From positions 434,943-498,942 of the forward strand of contig NZ_POQS01000004.1 of the NCBI RefSeq assembly GCF_002885955.2: a stretch of DNA of 64,000 nt. Direction: 5' to 3'. Below, piece by piece: positions 1-8,769 of this stretch. The translations under genes were made by a program, and so were the position numbers. Under the pieces are notes generated by a model. It was not told the origin of the DNA. It worked only from the letters and a program-made list of their open reading frames with translations, and did not search any database. The DNA comes from Achromobacter pulmonis (GTDB lineage: Bacteria > Pseudomonadota > Gammaproteobacteria > Burkholderiales > Burkholderiaceae_B). How positions within the stretch are numbered: the first letter of the stretch is position 1; every line of letters begins with the position of its first letter.

Positions 1-831
1 GTGGGAGCGGGCTCGCCCGCGCTGACCAACGAGCAGTGCACGCCCTACACCCTGAACTACGCCTACGACACCGTCGCCCAGGCGCGCGGCACCGGCGGCG
101 CGGTGGTCAAGGCCGGCGGCAAGTCCTGGTACTTCCTGACTGCGGACTACGCCTTCGGCCACGCGCTGCAGGCCGATACCACCACCGTGATCGAGGCCGG
201 CGGCGGCACCGTGCTGGGCGCGGTCAAGCATCCGCTGTCGTCGGCCGACTTCTCCTCGTTCCTGCTGCAGGCGCAAAGCAGCAAGGCCGAAATCCTGGCC
301 CTGGCCAACGCCGGCGCCGACACCATCAACGCGATCAAGGCGGCCAACGAATTCGGCGTCACCCAGACGATGAAACTCGCCGGCATGATGATGTTCATCA
401 ACGACGTCCACGCCATGGGCCTGCCCACCGCCCAGGGCATGTACCTGACCGACAGCTGGTACTGGAACGCCTCGGACGACGCCCGCGCCTGGGGCCGGGA
501 GTTCTACAAGCGCCAGCAGGCCATGCCCTCCTCGCTGCAGGCGGCCGACTACTCGGCCGCGCTGCAGTACCTGCGCGCGGTCAAGGCCACCGGCACCGAC
601 GACGCGGACAAGGTGCTTGCCCACCTGCGCGCGAACAAGCTGAACGACATGTATATCAAGAACGGCGTGGTGCGGCCCGACGGCCGTGTCGTGCACGACA
701 TGTATCTGTTGCAGGTCAAGACGCCGGAGCAGTCCAAGGAACCCTGGGACTATTTCAAGGTCGTCCGCACCATCGACGGCAACGAAGCCTTCACCAAGCA
801 GTCGGAAAGCCGCTGCGCCCTGTGGAAATAG
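1..831 (+). CDS. Branched-chain-type ABC transporter substrate-binding protein (3' part)
   Basis: This is the C-terminal part of a periplasmic binding protein of the Leu/Ile/Val-type family (Periplasmic_binding_6), which captures a small organic solute for an ABC importer. The frame is open at base 1 and the product starts mid-domain with no signal peptide. The family is usually about 390-400 residues, so roughly the first 120 are probably outside the window and the GTG at base 1 is not a believable start. Typical lobe-2 features are visible: a YAFGH stretch, an ALANAGADTINAIKAANEFG helix region and a conserved YSAALQYLRAVKATGT segment near the end. The gene ends 10 bp before a BKACE-type enzyme and an SDR gene on the same strand, so the solute is probably the substrate of that short pathway. 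The substrate cannot be named from the sequence. Confidence 0.85.
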   Translation: MGAGSPALTNEQCTPYTLNYAYDTVAQARGTGGAVVKAGGKSWYFLTADYAFGHALQADTTTVIEAGGGTVLGAVKHPLSSADFSSFLLQAQSSKAEILALANAGADTINAIKAANEFGVTQTMKLAGMMMFINDVHAMGLPTAQGMYLTDSWYWNASDDARAWGREFYKRQQAMPSSLQAADYSAALQYLRAVKATGTDDADKVLAHLRANKLNDMYIKNGVVRPDGRVVHDMYLLQVKTPEQSKEPWDYFKVVRTIDGNEAFTKQSESRCALWK

Positions 832-841
832 CGAGCACGCC

Positions 842-1756
842 ATGGCAAAACGCAAAGTGATCGTGACCATCGCCCCGACCGGCGGCATGGCGTTCAAGAG
901 CCAGAATCCCCATCTTCCCACCCAGCCCCGCGAAATCGCCGAGGACGTCTACCGCTGCTACAACGCCGGCGCCAGCGTGGCGGCCCTGCACGCCCGCCGG
1001 CCCGACGACCAGGCCACCTGCGACGCCTCGATCTACCGCGAGATGAACCGGCTCATCCGCGACCGCTGCGATATCGTGCTGAACAACTCCACCGGCGGCG
1101 GCGTGCACGGCGACATGGTCAGGGAGACCACGCCCGGCACCTGGGAGATCCTGTGGGAGGAACGGCTCAAGGGCATGGACGCGGGCGCGGAAATGTGCAC
1201 GCTGGACGCCACCACGCTGAACCTGGCCTTCGACGGCCGCGAGTACCTGATGAACACGCCGCTGAGCCGCGCGCGCGAACTGGCCGCCGGCATGAAGGCG
1301 CGCGGCATCAAGCCGGAATGGGAGGTTTTCAGCCCCACACACATCATCCAGGACGCCGCCACGCTGATCGGCGAAGGCCTGGACGACGGCCCGCCTTTCA
1401 TCAACCTGGTCATGAACGTGCACCGCAACTTCCAGAACGCCATGCCGTTCTCGCCGCGCCACCTGCAGATGATGGTGGACCTGCTGCCCAAAAACAGTGT
1501 GTTCTGCGTCAGCGGCATCGGCCCCTCGCAGCTGGAGGCCAACATCAGCGCGCTGCTGCTGGGCGGCCATGCGCGGGTCGGGCTGGAAGACAACCTGTAC
1601 TACCGCCACGGCGAGCTGGCCACCAACGTGCAGCTGACCGAGAGAATCGTGCGCATCATCCGCGAACTCGACATGGAGCCGGCCACGCCCGCCGAAGCGC
1701 GGGAGATCATGGGACTGCCGCGCGCCGGCGGCGTGCGGCCCGAATTCGCGGCATGA
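842..1756 (+). CDS. BKACE / 3-keto-5-aminohexanoate cleavage family protein (DUF849)
   Basis: The 304-residue product belongs to the beta-keto acid cleavage enzyme family. These TIM-barrel, Zn-dependent enzymes condense a beta-keto acid with acetyl-CoA to give acetoacetate and a new acyl-CoA. Family landmarks are IAPTGG near the N-terminus, HLPTQPREIA (24-33), a VLNNSTGGG strand, and GHARVGLEDNLYY near the C-terminus with the Glu expected as a Zn ligand. The usual His-x-His pair is changed: the segment reads ALHAR, with Ala48 where the first metal-binding His is expected and His50 in the second position. The start ATG at 842 lies 10 bp after the preceding stop. The gene overlaps the next by the ATGA at 1753-1756 if the earlier SDR start is used. 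With the binding protein and SDR it suggests a carnitine-like or other beta-keto acid catabolic module; the exact substrate is unknown. Confidence 0.88.
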   Translation: MAKRKVIVTIAPTGGMAFKSQNPHLPTQPREIAEDVYRCYNAGASVAALHARRPDDQATCDASIYREMNRLIRDRCDIVLNNSTGGGVHGDMVRETTPGTWEILWEERLKGMDAGAEMCTLDATTLNLAFDGREYLMNTPLSRARELAAGMKARGIKPEWEVFSPTHIIQDAATLIGEGLDDGPPFINLVMNVHRNFQNAMPFSPRHLQMMVDLLPKNSVFCVSGIGPSQLEANISALLLGGHARVGLEDNLYYRHGELATNVQLTERIVRIIRELDMEPATPAEAREIMGLPRAGGVRPEFAA

Positions 1757-1770
1757 CGGAGACCCCCACC

Positions 1771-2547
1771 ATGAATGCATCGCTCAAGGGCAAGCGCGTC
1801 CTGGTCACCGCGGGCGCGAACGGCATCGGGCTGGCGATCGCGCGCCGGTTCCTGCAGGCCGGCGCCGAAGTGCACGCCTGCGACGTGGACGAGGCCGCCT
1901 GCCGCGCCGCCGCCGACGGCCATCCTGGGCTGGGCATGAGCGTGACGGACGTGTCTTCCGAAGCGCAGGTCCAGGCCCTGTTCGGCGTGCTGAAGGACAA
2001 ATGGGACGGGCTCGACGTGCTGGTCAACAACGCCGGCGTCTCGGGCCCCACTAGCCGGCTCGAAGACACCACGCTGGAGGCCTGGCGCAACACGCTGGAC
2101 GTGAATCTGACCGGCACCTTCCTGTGCGCGCGCAGCGCGGTGCCGATGCTGCGCGCGGCCGGCGGCGGTTCCATCGTCAACATCTCTTCGGTGGCCGGCC
2201 GTCTTGGATTTTCGCTGCGCACGCCCTACAGCGCCAGCAAGTTCGGGCTGGCCGGCCTGACCCAGACCTGGGCCATGGAGCTCGGCCCGTCCAACATCCG
2301 CGTCAATTCGGTGCTGCCCGGCGTGGTGGCGGGCGAACGGGTCGAACGCATCATCGCCGCGCGCGCCGCCGCCGGCGGCGTCAGCAACGACGAGATGCGC
2401 GCGCAGCTGCTGTCCGGCGTATCGCTGCGGCGCATGACCCGTCCCGAGGACATCGCGAACCAGGTGGCCTTCCTGTGCTCGGACGAAGGCGCGATGATCA
2501 GCGGCCAGAGCATATCGGTCTGCGGCAACGTCGAGCACCTGGGCTGA
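1771..2547 (+). CDS. SDR family NAD(P)-dependent oxidoreductase
   Basis: This is a classical short-chain dehydrogenase of 258 residues from the chosen start. It shows the TAGANGIG nucleotide-binding loop near the N-terminus, the NNAG motif, the catalytic Ser in NISSVAG and a YSASK catalytic Tyr/Lys pair. It should interconvert a hydroxyl and a keto group, plausibly making the beta-keto acid used by the BKACE enzyme just upstream. ATG at 1771 was chosen because a GGAG ribosome-binding site precedes it at good spacing. An alternative ATG at 1753 overlaps the upstream stop in an ATGA junction and would add six residues. The substrate is not determined. Confidence 0.9.
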   Translation: MNASLKGKRVLVTAGANGIGLAIARRFLQAGAEVHACDVDEAACRAAADGHPGLGMSVTDVSSEAQVQALFGVLKDKWDGLDVLVNNAGVSGPTSRLEDTTLEAWRNTLDVNLTGTFLCARSAVPMLRAAGGGSIVNISSVAGRLGFSLRTPYSASKFGLAGLTQTWAMELGPSNIRVNSVLPGVVAGERVERIIAARAAAGGVSNDEMRAQLLSGVSLRRMTRPEDIANQVAFLCSDEGAMISGQSISVCGNVEHLG

Positions 2548-2644
2548 AGCCGGAGCCTCATCGTTATCTAGGACAAATCCTGTCATTGGCGCGTCACTCC
2601 GCACGAATATAAATGCGGCCTTTCACGTGCACTCAGGATTTGCG

Positions 2645-4765
2645 ATGTCCACCTTCGATGACGAAACCGGCCTGCCGGCGCCCACGCGCCGCAACTTCCT
2701 CCGCGGCGGCCTGGCCGCGGCGCTGATCCCCGGCGCGGGGCTGCTGACCGCTTGCGGCGGCGACGACGACGATGACGATTCCGCCGCCGGCGGCGGCGAG
2801 AGCGGCGGCGAAACGCCGCAGCCCCAGCCCGAACCCGGCCCCGACGCCACCCAGGGTTCGCGCTTCGCGCTGGCGGTGCTGCCCGACACCCAGTTCTACG
2901 CCCGCTACGCCACGCTGGCGGAAAGCAGCCAGTACAGCCGCAAGTTCGGCAGCGAACCCTACATGGCGCAGACCTACTGGATCGCCGCCAACGCGGCCGC
3001 GCTGAACATTCCCTTCGTGACCCATCTGGGCGACGTGGTGGACCAGGCCGGCAAGCCCGACCAGTGGAAAGTGGCCGACCAGGCCATGCGGGTGCTGGAA
3101 ACGGCCAAGGTTCCGTACTCGGTGCTGGCCGGCAACCACGACGTGCTCCGTTCGCTGGAATACGTGGACGCCTCCAGCCAGGCCAGCGGCACCGAAGCCC
3201 AGCGCGTGCTGGCCGACGAGCCCTATCTGCAATGGTTCAACCCCGCCCGCGCCAAGCGCATGAGCACCTTCCGCGGCCGCGACGCCAGCGGCTTCCACGA
3301 ATACCACGTGTTCGAAGCCGAGGGGCAGCAGTTCATGGTGCTGTCGCTGTCGTGGCGCATCTCGGACGACGGCATCGCGTGGGCGCGCCGCGTCATCCAG
3401 GAAAATCCCGGCCTGCCCGTCATCCTGGTCAACCACCAGTTGCTGAACATCGACCGCGACGGCGTCAGCCCGCTGGAGACGGCCTACGGCAACATGCTGT
3501 GGGAGCGCCTGATCCGCGACAACGACCAGATCTTCATGACGCTCAACGGCCACCATCACGGCGCGGCGCACCAGACCCGCGTCAACGATTTCGGCAACAA
3601 GGTCGAAATCATGGTGGTCGACTACCAGATGGCCTACCAGGGCGGCAACGGCCTGATGCGCCTGTATGAATTCGACCTGACCCACAACCAGATCCACGTG
3701 CTGTCGTTCTCGCCGTGGGTGGTGCAAAAGCCGCGCGACACCCTGACGCAGTTCGACCAGGCCGTGCTGAAGACGGCCAACGAGCAGTTCACCATCGAGA
3801 TGGACTTCGCCGCCCGCTTCTCCGGATTCAACAAGCAGTTCAAGCCCGGGGCGCAGCTGCGCGGCTCGCTGGTGGAGGCCGCCAGCGCGATGATACTGGC
3901 CGGCTACACCGAGCCCGAGGTCGAGGTCGCCCGCGCCCCGGCCGATCCCGAGGACTATCCCAAGGTGGCCAGCACCGTGGCGCACTGGCGCTTCACCGGC
4001 GGCGCGGCCGGACAGGCCGTGGCGGCCGGCCAGGTCATCGAGGACCGCGCCGGCCAGAACCCGCTGCGGCGCGCGGCCCTGAACGCCGAACCCGGCGTGC
4101 GCACGGCGCAGCTCGAAGACGTGCGCTGGAGCGACGACAAGCACTTCCTGTCTGCCGCCCCCGGCTCGGTGCAATTCGCCAACACCGACAAGAACGCCCA
4201 GCGCCTGAGCTACTTCCTGACCGACGCCGCCGCGCCGCTCAACGCCATGGACTTCGCCGCCACCGGCTACACGGTCGAAGCGTTCGTGAAGATCGACAAG
4301 AACTGGCGTTCCGACCTGCACGCCTGGATGAACATCATGACCCGCGACGGCCGGCGCGACGCGGTGCCGGGCTTCTCCGGCGGCGATGGCGAATCGCCGC
4401 CGCTGCTGTTCGCGGTCTCCAGCCTGCGCGAAATCCAGTGGGAAGTGGTCACGCCGCAGGCGGGCGCGCGCGCCCCGCAGGCCAGCTGGTCCGGCGAGAT
4501 CATGGCCGACAGCTGGGTGCACATCGCCGTGGTGGCCGACCCGGCCGCGAAGGAAAGCATCATGTACATCGAAGGCGCGCCGGCGCTGCGCAACTCCGGC
4601 AACGCCACCGGCCTGGCCCCGGTGTCGGCCGCCATGCCGTGGGTGGTGGGCGCCGGCTCCTGGGACGGCGAACGCAGCGACGGCTTCTTCGGCAGCATCG
4701 GTGAAATCCGCATCGCCGCCGAGCCGCTGCCCTCGCAGCAGTGGCTGACCGCAAGACGCGGCTAG
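2645..4765 (+). CDS. Tat-exported lipoprotein: calcineurin-like metallophosphoesterase with LamG-like C-terminus
   Basis: The 706-residue product begins with a twin-arginine signal (Arg15-Arg16) followed by a lipobox ending at Cys37 and a run of Asp residues and Gly/Pro-rich linker. It is therefore probably exported folded and anchored as a lipoprotein. The metallophosphoesterase core (about 75-400) has the dinuclear-metal motifs in order: PDTQF, GDVVD, GNHD, VNHQ and GHHHGAAH. The C-terminal part (about 445-700) resembles a LamG/concanavalin-like jelly roll (SVQFANTDK, YTVEAFVKI, WVHIAVVADP, GSIGEIRIA), a fold that often binds sugars or surfaces. It is monocistronic: about 100 bp separate it from the SDR gene and a strong terminator follows. 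The phosphorylated substrate is unknown. Confidence 0.88.
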   Translation: MSTFDDETGLPAPTRRNFLRGGLAAALIPGAGLLTACGGDDDDDDSAAGGGESGGETPQPQPEPGPDATQGSRFALAVLPDTQFYARYATLAESSQYSRKFGSEPYMAQTYWIAANAAALNIPFVTHLGDVVDQAGKPDQWKVADQAMRVLETAKVPYSVLAGNHDVLRSLEYVDASSQASGTEAQRVLADEPYLQWFNPARAKRMSTFRGRDASGFHEYHVFEAEGQQFMVLSLSWRISDDGIAWARRVIQENPGLPVILVNHQLLNIDRDGVSPLETAYGNMLWERLIRDNDQIFMTLNGHHHGAAHQTRVNDFGNKVEIMVVDYQMAYQGGNGLMRLYEFDLTHNQIHVLSFSPWVVQKPRDTLTQFDQAVLKTANEQFTIEMDFAARFSGFNKQFKPGAQLRGSLVEAASAMILAGYTEPEVEVARAPADPEDYPKVASTVAHWRFTGGAAGQAVAAGQVIEDRAGQNPLRRAALNAEPGVRTAQLEDVRWSDDKHFLSAAPGSVQFANTDKNAQRLSYFLTDAAAPLNAMDFAATGYTVEAFVKIDKNWRSDLHAWMNIMTRDGRRDAVPGFSGGDGESPPLLFAVSSLREIQWEVVTPQAGARAPQASWSGEIMADSWVHIAVVADPAAKESIMYIEGAPALRNSGNATGLAPVSAAMPWVVGAGSWDGERSDGFFGSIGEIRIAAEPLPSQQWLTARRG

Positions 4766-4784
4766 GCCACGGCGCGATCATCCG

Positions 4785-4820
4785 CAAGGCCGGCGCCGTG
4801 GCGCCGGCCTTGCTGCTTTT
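4785..4820 (+). terminator. Rho-independent terminator after the metallophosphoesterase gene
   Basis: A perfect 13-bp inverted repeat (arms CAAGGCCGGCGCC and its complement, separated by GT) occupies 4785-4812. It is followed by CTGCTTTT ending at 4820, a typical intrinsic terminator about 20 bp after the stop codon. Confidence 0.85.
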
Positions 4821-4869
4821 AAGGGCCATATCGACCGCAGTAGCATGAAAAACGTCGACAGGAGGCACC

Positions 4870-5136
4870 ATGGAACAAGCAAAGTGGGATTTCCAGATCG
4901 AACATCCGGTCAACCAGGACGGCGCCTGGAGCATAGGCTACATGCTGATTCCGCCGCCCGGCGCGGCCGCCGAAGAGCGGATCGCCATCGACGAGCGCTT
5001 TCCGTCCGCGCAGATCGCGATCGAAGAGGCGACGCGGCTCGCGCAGATCCACGTCGCCGACCTCAACGGCGATACCGCCACCTTCGAAAAACCGACGGAC
5101 GACGAGGTCCCGTTCGGCAAGAATCCGCGTTTCTAG
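4870..5136 (+). CDS. Small hypothetical protein (88 aa)
   Basis: An 88-residue acidic soluble protein with no signal peptide or membrane segment. A strong AGGAGG ribosome-binding site lies about 6 bp before the ATG, and the gene sits alone between a terminator and a convergent chemotaxis gene. The sequence has a mixed alpha/beta look, with WSIGYMLIPPPG near the N-terminus and a helix rich in Ala/Ile/Glu in the middle. I do not recognise a family and assign no function. Confidence rests on the ribosome-binding site and codon pattern. Confidence 0.65.
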   Translation: MEQAKWDFQIEHPVNQDGAWSIGYMLIPPPGAAAEERIAIDERFPSAQIAIEEATRLAQIHVADLNGDTATFEKPTDDEVPFGKNPRF

Positions 5137-5155
5137 CGCGCCCGCGGCCGCCCGC

Positions 5156-6778
5156 CTAGGCCGGCAACAACCTGGCTCGCAGCCGCGCCGGCGCGTCTTC
5201 CTGGCCGCGGCCGGCGTCGTCCGTCAGCCGGAACACGCCCACCGCGCCCACCAGTTCGCGCGCCTGGTCCTGCATCGACCCGGCCGCCGCCGCGGCCTGC
5301 TCGACCAGCGCGGCGTTCTGCTGCGTGACAACGTCCATCTGCGCGACGGCGCGGTTCACCTGCTCGATGCCGCTGGCCTGTTCGCGCGAAGCCGCCGCGA
5401 TCTCTCCCATGATGTCGGTCACGCGCTGCACCGAAGCCACCACTTCCTGCATCGTGGCGCCGGCCTCCTGCGCCTGGCGCGAGCCGTCGGCGACCTTGCC
5501 GGCGGAATCCTCGATCAGCGCCTTGACTTCGCGCGCGGCCTGCGCGCTGCGCTGCGCCAGCGAACGCACCTCGCCCGCCACCACCGCGAAGCCCTTACCC
5601 TGCTCGCCCGCGCGCGCGGCCTCGACCGCGGCGTTGAGCGCCAGGATGTTGGTCTGGAACGCGATCGCGTCGATCACCGACACGATCTCGGAGATCTTGC
5701 GCGAACTGGCGGAAATCTCTTGCATGGTGCCGACCACCGCCGACACGGCGCTGCCGCCGCGCTCGGCAATGGCGCAGGCGCCGGCCGCGAGGCGGTCGGC
5801 CTGGCTGGCGTTGTCGGCGTTCTGCTTGACGGTCGAGGCCAGCTCCTCCATCGATGCGGCGGTCTCTTCCAGCGAAGCCGCCTGCTCCTCGGTGCGGCTG
5901 GACAGGTCGGCATTGCCCGCCGCGATCTGGCCCGAGGCGCTGGAGATGGTTTCCGCCCCGCCGCGGATGGCGCGCACGGCGCCGGCCAGTCTGTCCTGCA
6001 TGTCCTGCAGCGCGTGCAGCAGGCGTCCGGTTTCGTCGCCCGCGCCCGCTTCGATGCGCTGGCTCAGGTCGCCGCCCGCCACCGACTCGGCCGCCTTGAC
6101 GGCGCGCGCCAGCGGCCGCGTGACGGACCGCGCGACCCGCCATGCGAAAAGCGCGCCCAGCGCCAGCGCGATGCCCGCCAGGGCCAGATTCAGCCGCTCC
6201 GCCTGCCGCGTGATCTCCTGGCTGGCCTCGCCGGCCTGCCGCATCTCGGCGGCCTGCAGCCGCGACAGTTCGACGATGTGGTTCTGCAGGCTGTCGAGCA
6301 GGGGCAGCGTTTCTTCCAGCAACCGCTGCCGGGCCGCATCGCGCTCGCCATTCTTCAATTGCGCGCCCACCGCCTGGAACGACCGCACGTAGCGCCCGCG
6401 CACCTCTTCCAGCGCGCGCAGCCGCGCGCTGTCCTGCGCCGACGCGTACAAGGGCCGCAGCGCGGCCAGCGCCTGGTCTATGGTGCGGCGGTTCTGGTCG
6501 ATCTGGACAAAGCGCTTTTCAGAAGCGGCCGGATCGGCGTCGACGATCAATTCCAGATTGGCGCGCGCGTTGGCGCGCGTCGTGACGTCGATGACCGATA
6601 CCGCGCTGGCGCCCGCCCAGGTCTGCTGGATGATCGCCTGATTGATGCGCTCGATCTGCGCGAGCTTGTACTGCGCCGTGCCGGCCAGGGCCAGCAGCAG
6701 GGCGAGCACCGCGCCAAAGCCCAGGGCCAGGCGGGCGCCGATGGAGAGATTGCCGAAATTGATGCGAAAAACAGTCAT
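5156..6778 (-). CDS. Methyl-accepting chemotaxis protein
   Basis: A 540-residue transmembrane chemoreceptor. It has a first membrane helix at about 14-35, a periplasmic four-helix-bundle-type sensor (about 36-185), a second membrane helix, a HAMP domain (around [20 protein letters not shown]) and a long MCP signalling coiled coil. The hairpin tip carries the invariant [33 protein letters not shown] type sequence that contacts CheA/CheW; methylation helices carry [10 protein letters not shown]. There is no C-terminal CheR-tethering pentapeptide. The ATG at 6778 was preferred; an in-frame TTG 21 bp upstream adds seven residues before the membrane helix. The ligand is unknown. A CRP-like palindrome lies 43 bp upstream. 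Confidence 0.93.
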   Translation of the reverse strand: MTVFRINFGNLSIGARLALGFGAVLALLLALAGTAQYKLAQIERINQAIIQQTWAGASAVSVIDVTTRANARANLELIVDADPAASEKRFVQIDQNRRTIDQALAALRPLYASAQDSARLRALEEVRGRYVRSFQAVGAQLKNGERDAARQRLLEETLPLLDSLQNHIVELSRLQAAEMRQAGEASQEITRQAERLNLALAGIALALGALFAWRVARSVTRPLARAVKAAESVAGGDLSQRIEAGAGDETGRLLHALQDMQDRLAGAVRAIRGGAETISSASGQIAAGNADLSSRTEEQAASLEETAASMEELASTVKQNADNASQADRLAAGACAIAERGGSAVSAVVGTMQEISASSRKISEIVSVIDAIAFQTNILALNAAVEAARAGEQGKGFAVVAGEVRSLAQRSAQAAREVKALIEDSAGKVADGSRQAQEAGATMQEVVASVQRVTDIMGEIAAASREQASGIEQVNRAVAQMDVVTQQNAALVEQAAAAAGSMQDQARELVGAVGVFRLTDDAGRGQEDAPARLRARLLPA

Positions 6779-6820
6779 GGGGTTCCAAGGTTGAACCAAG
6801 GGAAAACCCCAGTCTAAGTT

Positions 6821-6838
6821 TTGTGAAATATTTCACAA
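6821..6838. promoter_or_regulatory. Perfect 18-bp palindrome of CRP/FNR-family type upstream of the chemoreceptor
   Basis: TTGTGAAATATTTCACAA is a perfect palindrome and contains TGTGA-N6-TCACA, the classical CRP half-sites at canonical spacing. It lies between the chemoreceptor start (6778, minus) and the end of the aldolase gene (6897). A CRP-family regulator acting on the chemoreceptor promoter is the simplest reading; this is inferred from the motif only. Confidence 0.6.
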
Positions 6839-6896
6839 TGTTTTTATCGCGTGGATTTGCGCGTCATCAAGGACGGCCGATACGACTCGGAATGCT

Positions 6897-7682
6897 TCAA
6901 TACCGCAACGCCGCGTCGCGCCCGGCGCTGGCGGCCTGCGCCAGCGCGCGCGTGATGATGCTGGTCGACACATTGGCGAAATAGCGCGCGCCGAGCGCCC
7001 CGTATTTTTCCTCGTCGGCCGGCGTCAGCGCGATGATGCCGGCGCACTTGCCGGCCGCCGCGATGGCCCGCAGCCCCTGCTCGATGGCGCGCTGCACCGG
7101 CTCGGCGTTCCAGTCGCTGCCGTGGCCCATCGCGTGCGCCAGGTCGTTGGGGCCGATGAACACAGCGTCCACGCCGTCGACCGCCGCGATCTCCGCCGCC
7201 GCGGCGATCGCCTCGGGAGTTTCGATCATGGCGATGAAGGCTATGCCCTCGTTGCTGCGCTGCGTATGCCCGGCGCCGCCGAACGCGCCGTAGCCGGCTG
7301 CGCGCGTGCTGAAGGCGCTGCCGCGCCTGCCCAGCGGCGGATAGTGGATCAGGTCCGCCAGGCGGCGCGCCTGCGCGGCGCTTTCCACCATGGGCACCTG
7401 CACCGCGCTGGCGCCCATGTCGAGCACGCGCGGCAGGTCGTGTTCGAAGCAGCGCACCACCGGCACGATGCCGGCGGCCCGCGCCGCGCGCAGCATGTGC
7501 TCGGTGGTCCCGAAATCGGCGCTGCCGTGCTCGTTGTCCAGGATGATGAAATCGAATCCCGCATACGCGCACATTTCGACGATGGCCGGGCTGGGCAGGC
7601 CGTTGAACAGGCCGCGCAAGGGCTTGCCGCTGCGCAGCATGGCCGGCAGGCGGCCATCCAGAGGGTATCGGGGTTCGTTCAT
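6897..7682 (-). CDS. HpcH/HpaI-type aldolase (2-oxo acid aldolase)
   Basis: This 261-residue protein is a class II pyruvate-type aldolase related to HpaI (2,4-dihydroxyhept-2-enedioate aldolase) and GarL. It reversibly cleaves a 4-hydroxy-2-oxo acid into pyruvate (or a related 2-oxo acid) and an aldehyde. Visible active-site features are DNEHG with His52, Arg78 in VVRC, the PMVES strand, the metal ligand Glu154 in MIETPEA and Asp180 in IGPNDLA. It is the last gene of the minus-strand operon under the LacI-type regulator, 27 bp after the Bug protein gene. It probably performs the final carbon-carbon cleavage after the two dehydrogenases; the natural substrate is not evident. Confidence 0.9.
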   Translation of the reverse strand: MNEPRYPLDGRLPAMLRSGKPLRGLFNGLPSPAIVEMCAYAGFDFIILDNEHGSADFGTTEHMLRAARAAGIVPVVRCFEHDLPRVLDMGASAVQVPMVESAAQARRLADLIHYPPLGRRGSAFSTRAAGYGAFGGAGHTQRSNEGIAFIAMIETPEAIAAAAEIAAVDGVDAVFIGPNDLAHAMGHGSDWNAEPVQRAIEQGLRAIAAAGKCAGIIALTPADEEKYGALGARYFANVSTSIITRALAQAASAGRDAALRY

Positions 7683-7709
7683 GTCAGTCTCCTGGATGCG
7701 GTTGGGGAA

Positions 7710-8696
7710 TCAATCGGCCTGGATGCCGGCGTCCTTGATCACTTTGCCCCATTTTTCGATTTCGCTGCGCTGGAACTGCGCGAACGCGGCCGAGCCGCGG
7801 CCGTCCGGCGCCACGCCCAGCATCAGCAGCTTGGCGCGGACCTCCGGCGTTTCGACCACGGCCGCGATCTCGCGCGCCAGCCGGTCCACCACCGGCGCCG
7901 GCGTGCCGGCCGGCGCGAAGATGCCCTGCCACGACTGCATCTGGAATCCCGGCAGCCCCAGCTCGGCCAGCGGCCTGGCCTGCGGCAGGTCGGCCAGCGG
8001 CGCGGCCGACGTCACGCCCAGCACCTTGACCCGCTTCGAATCGATCATCGGGCGCGCCGCGGCCACGGTTTCGAACACCATGTCGATCTGTCCGCCGATC
8101 AGGTCCACCATGGACTGCGAACCGCCCTTGTAGACGATCTGGCGCAGCCGCGTGCCGGAGATCGACTGGAACAGCTGGCCCGACAGATGCTGCGAGGTGC
8201 CCGCGCCGGCGGTGCCGTAGGTCAGGCCGTCCGGCTGCGCGCGCGCCGCGTCTATCACCTGCTGCACCGTGTCGAACGGGCTGTCGGCGCGCACCACCAG
8301 CGCGTTGCTGACCATGCCCACCAGCGCCACCGGCGTGAAATCCTTGACCGGGTCGTAGCCCAGCGACTTGATGAAGAACGGGTTGACGGCGTGCGTGGTG
8401 ATGGTGCCGCCGACCACCGTATAGCCGTCCGGCTCGGCGCGCGCCACCTGCTGGGTGCCGATGATGCCGGAGACGCCCGGCTTGTTCTCGACCACGACGG
8501 GCTGGCCCAGGCGGGCCGACAACTGCTCGGCCATCAGGCGCGCCACGCCGTCGGACACCCCGCCCGGCGAGAACGGCACGATGTAGCGGATGGTCTTGGC
8601 CGGCCAGCCGGGCGCGGCCTGCTGGGCGTGGGCCAGCGTGGCCGTCAAACCGAACGCCGCGGCGGCGGCCAGGGTGCGTATGAAGGTGCTGCGCAT
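7710..8696 (-). CDS. Bug/TctC-type tripartite tricarboxylate transporter substrate-binding protein
   Basis: This 328-residue periplasmic binding protein of the Bug family has a cleavable signal peptide ending at about residue 25 (LAHAQ). It then has the conserved start KTIRYIVPFSPGG and later VENKPG, GTAGAGTSQH and YKGGSQSMVDLIGG, all hallmarks of the family. Bug proteins bind small carboxylates and deliver them to TctAB, or act as sensors when no TctAB is nearby; none is seen here. The gene belongs to the LacI-controlled catabolic operon, so its ligand is probably the compound degraded by the neighbouring enzymes. Large numbers of orphan Bug genes are characteristic of Bordetella and relatives. 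Confidence 0.92.
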   Translation of the reverse strand: MRSTFIRTLAAAAAFGLTATLAHAQQAAPGWPAKTIRYIVPFSPGGVSDGVARLMAEQLSARLGQPVVVENKPGVSGIIGTQQVARAEPDGYTVVGGTITTHAVNPFFIKSLGYDPVKDFTPVALVGMVSNALVVRADSPFDTVQQVIDAARAQPDGLTYGTAGAGTSQHLSGQLFQSISGTRLRQIVYKGGSQSMVDLIGGQIDMVFETVAAARPMIDSKRVKVLGVTSAAPLADLPQARPLAELGLPGFQMQSWQGIFAPAGTPAPVVDRLAREIAAVVETPEVRAKLLMLGVAPDGRGSAAFAQFQRSEIEKWGKVIKDAGIQAD

Positions 8697-8769
8697 TCGA
8701 AAGTCTCCTGTCGATGATGTCTGGACGGAATCTGCGTCCGCCTTGCTGAGTTGCCGGTATGAAAGAAAT

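Noticed and set aside
1-3. GTG at the first base as a start codon
   Set aside because: The encoded protein begins inside the binding-protein fold without a signal peptide, so the gene is cut by the window edge.
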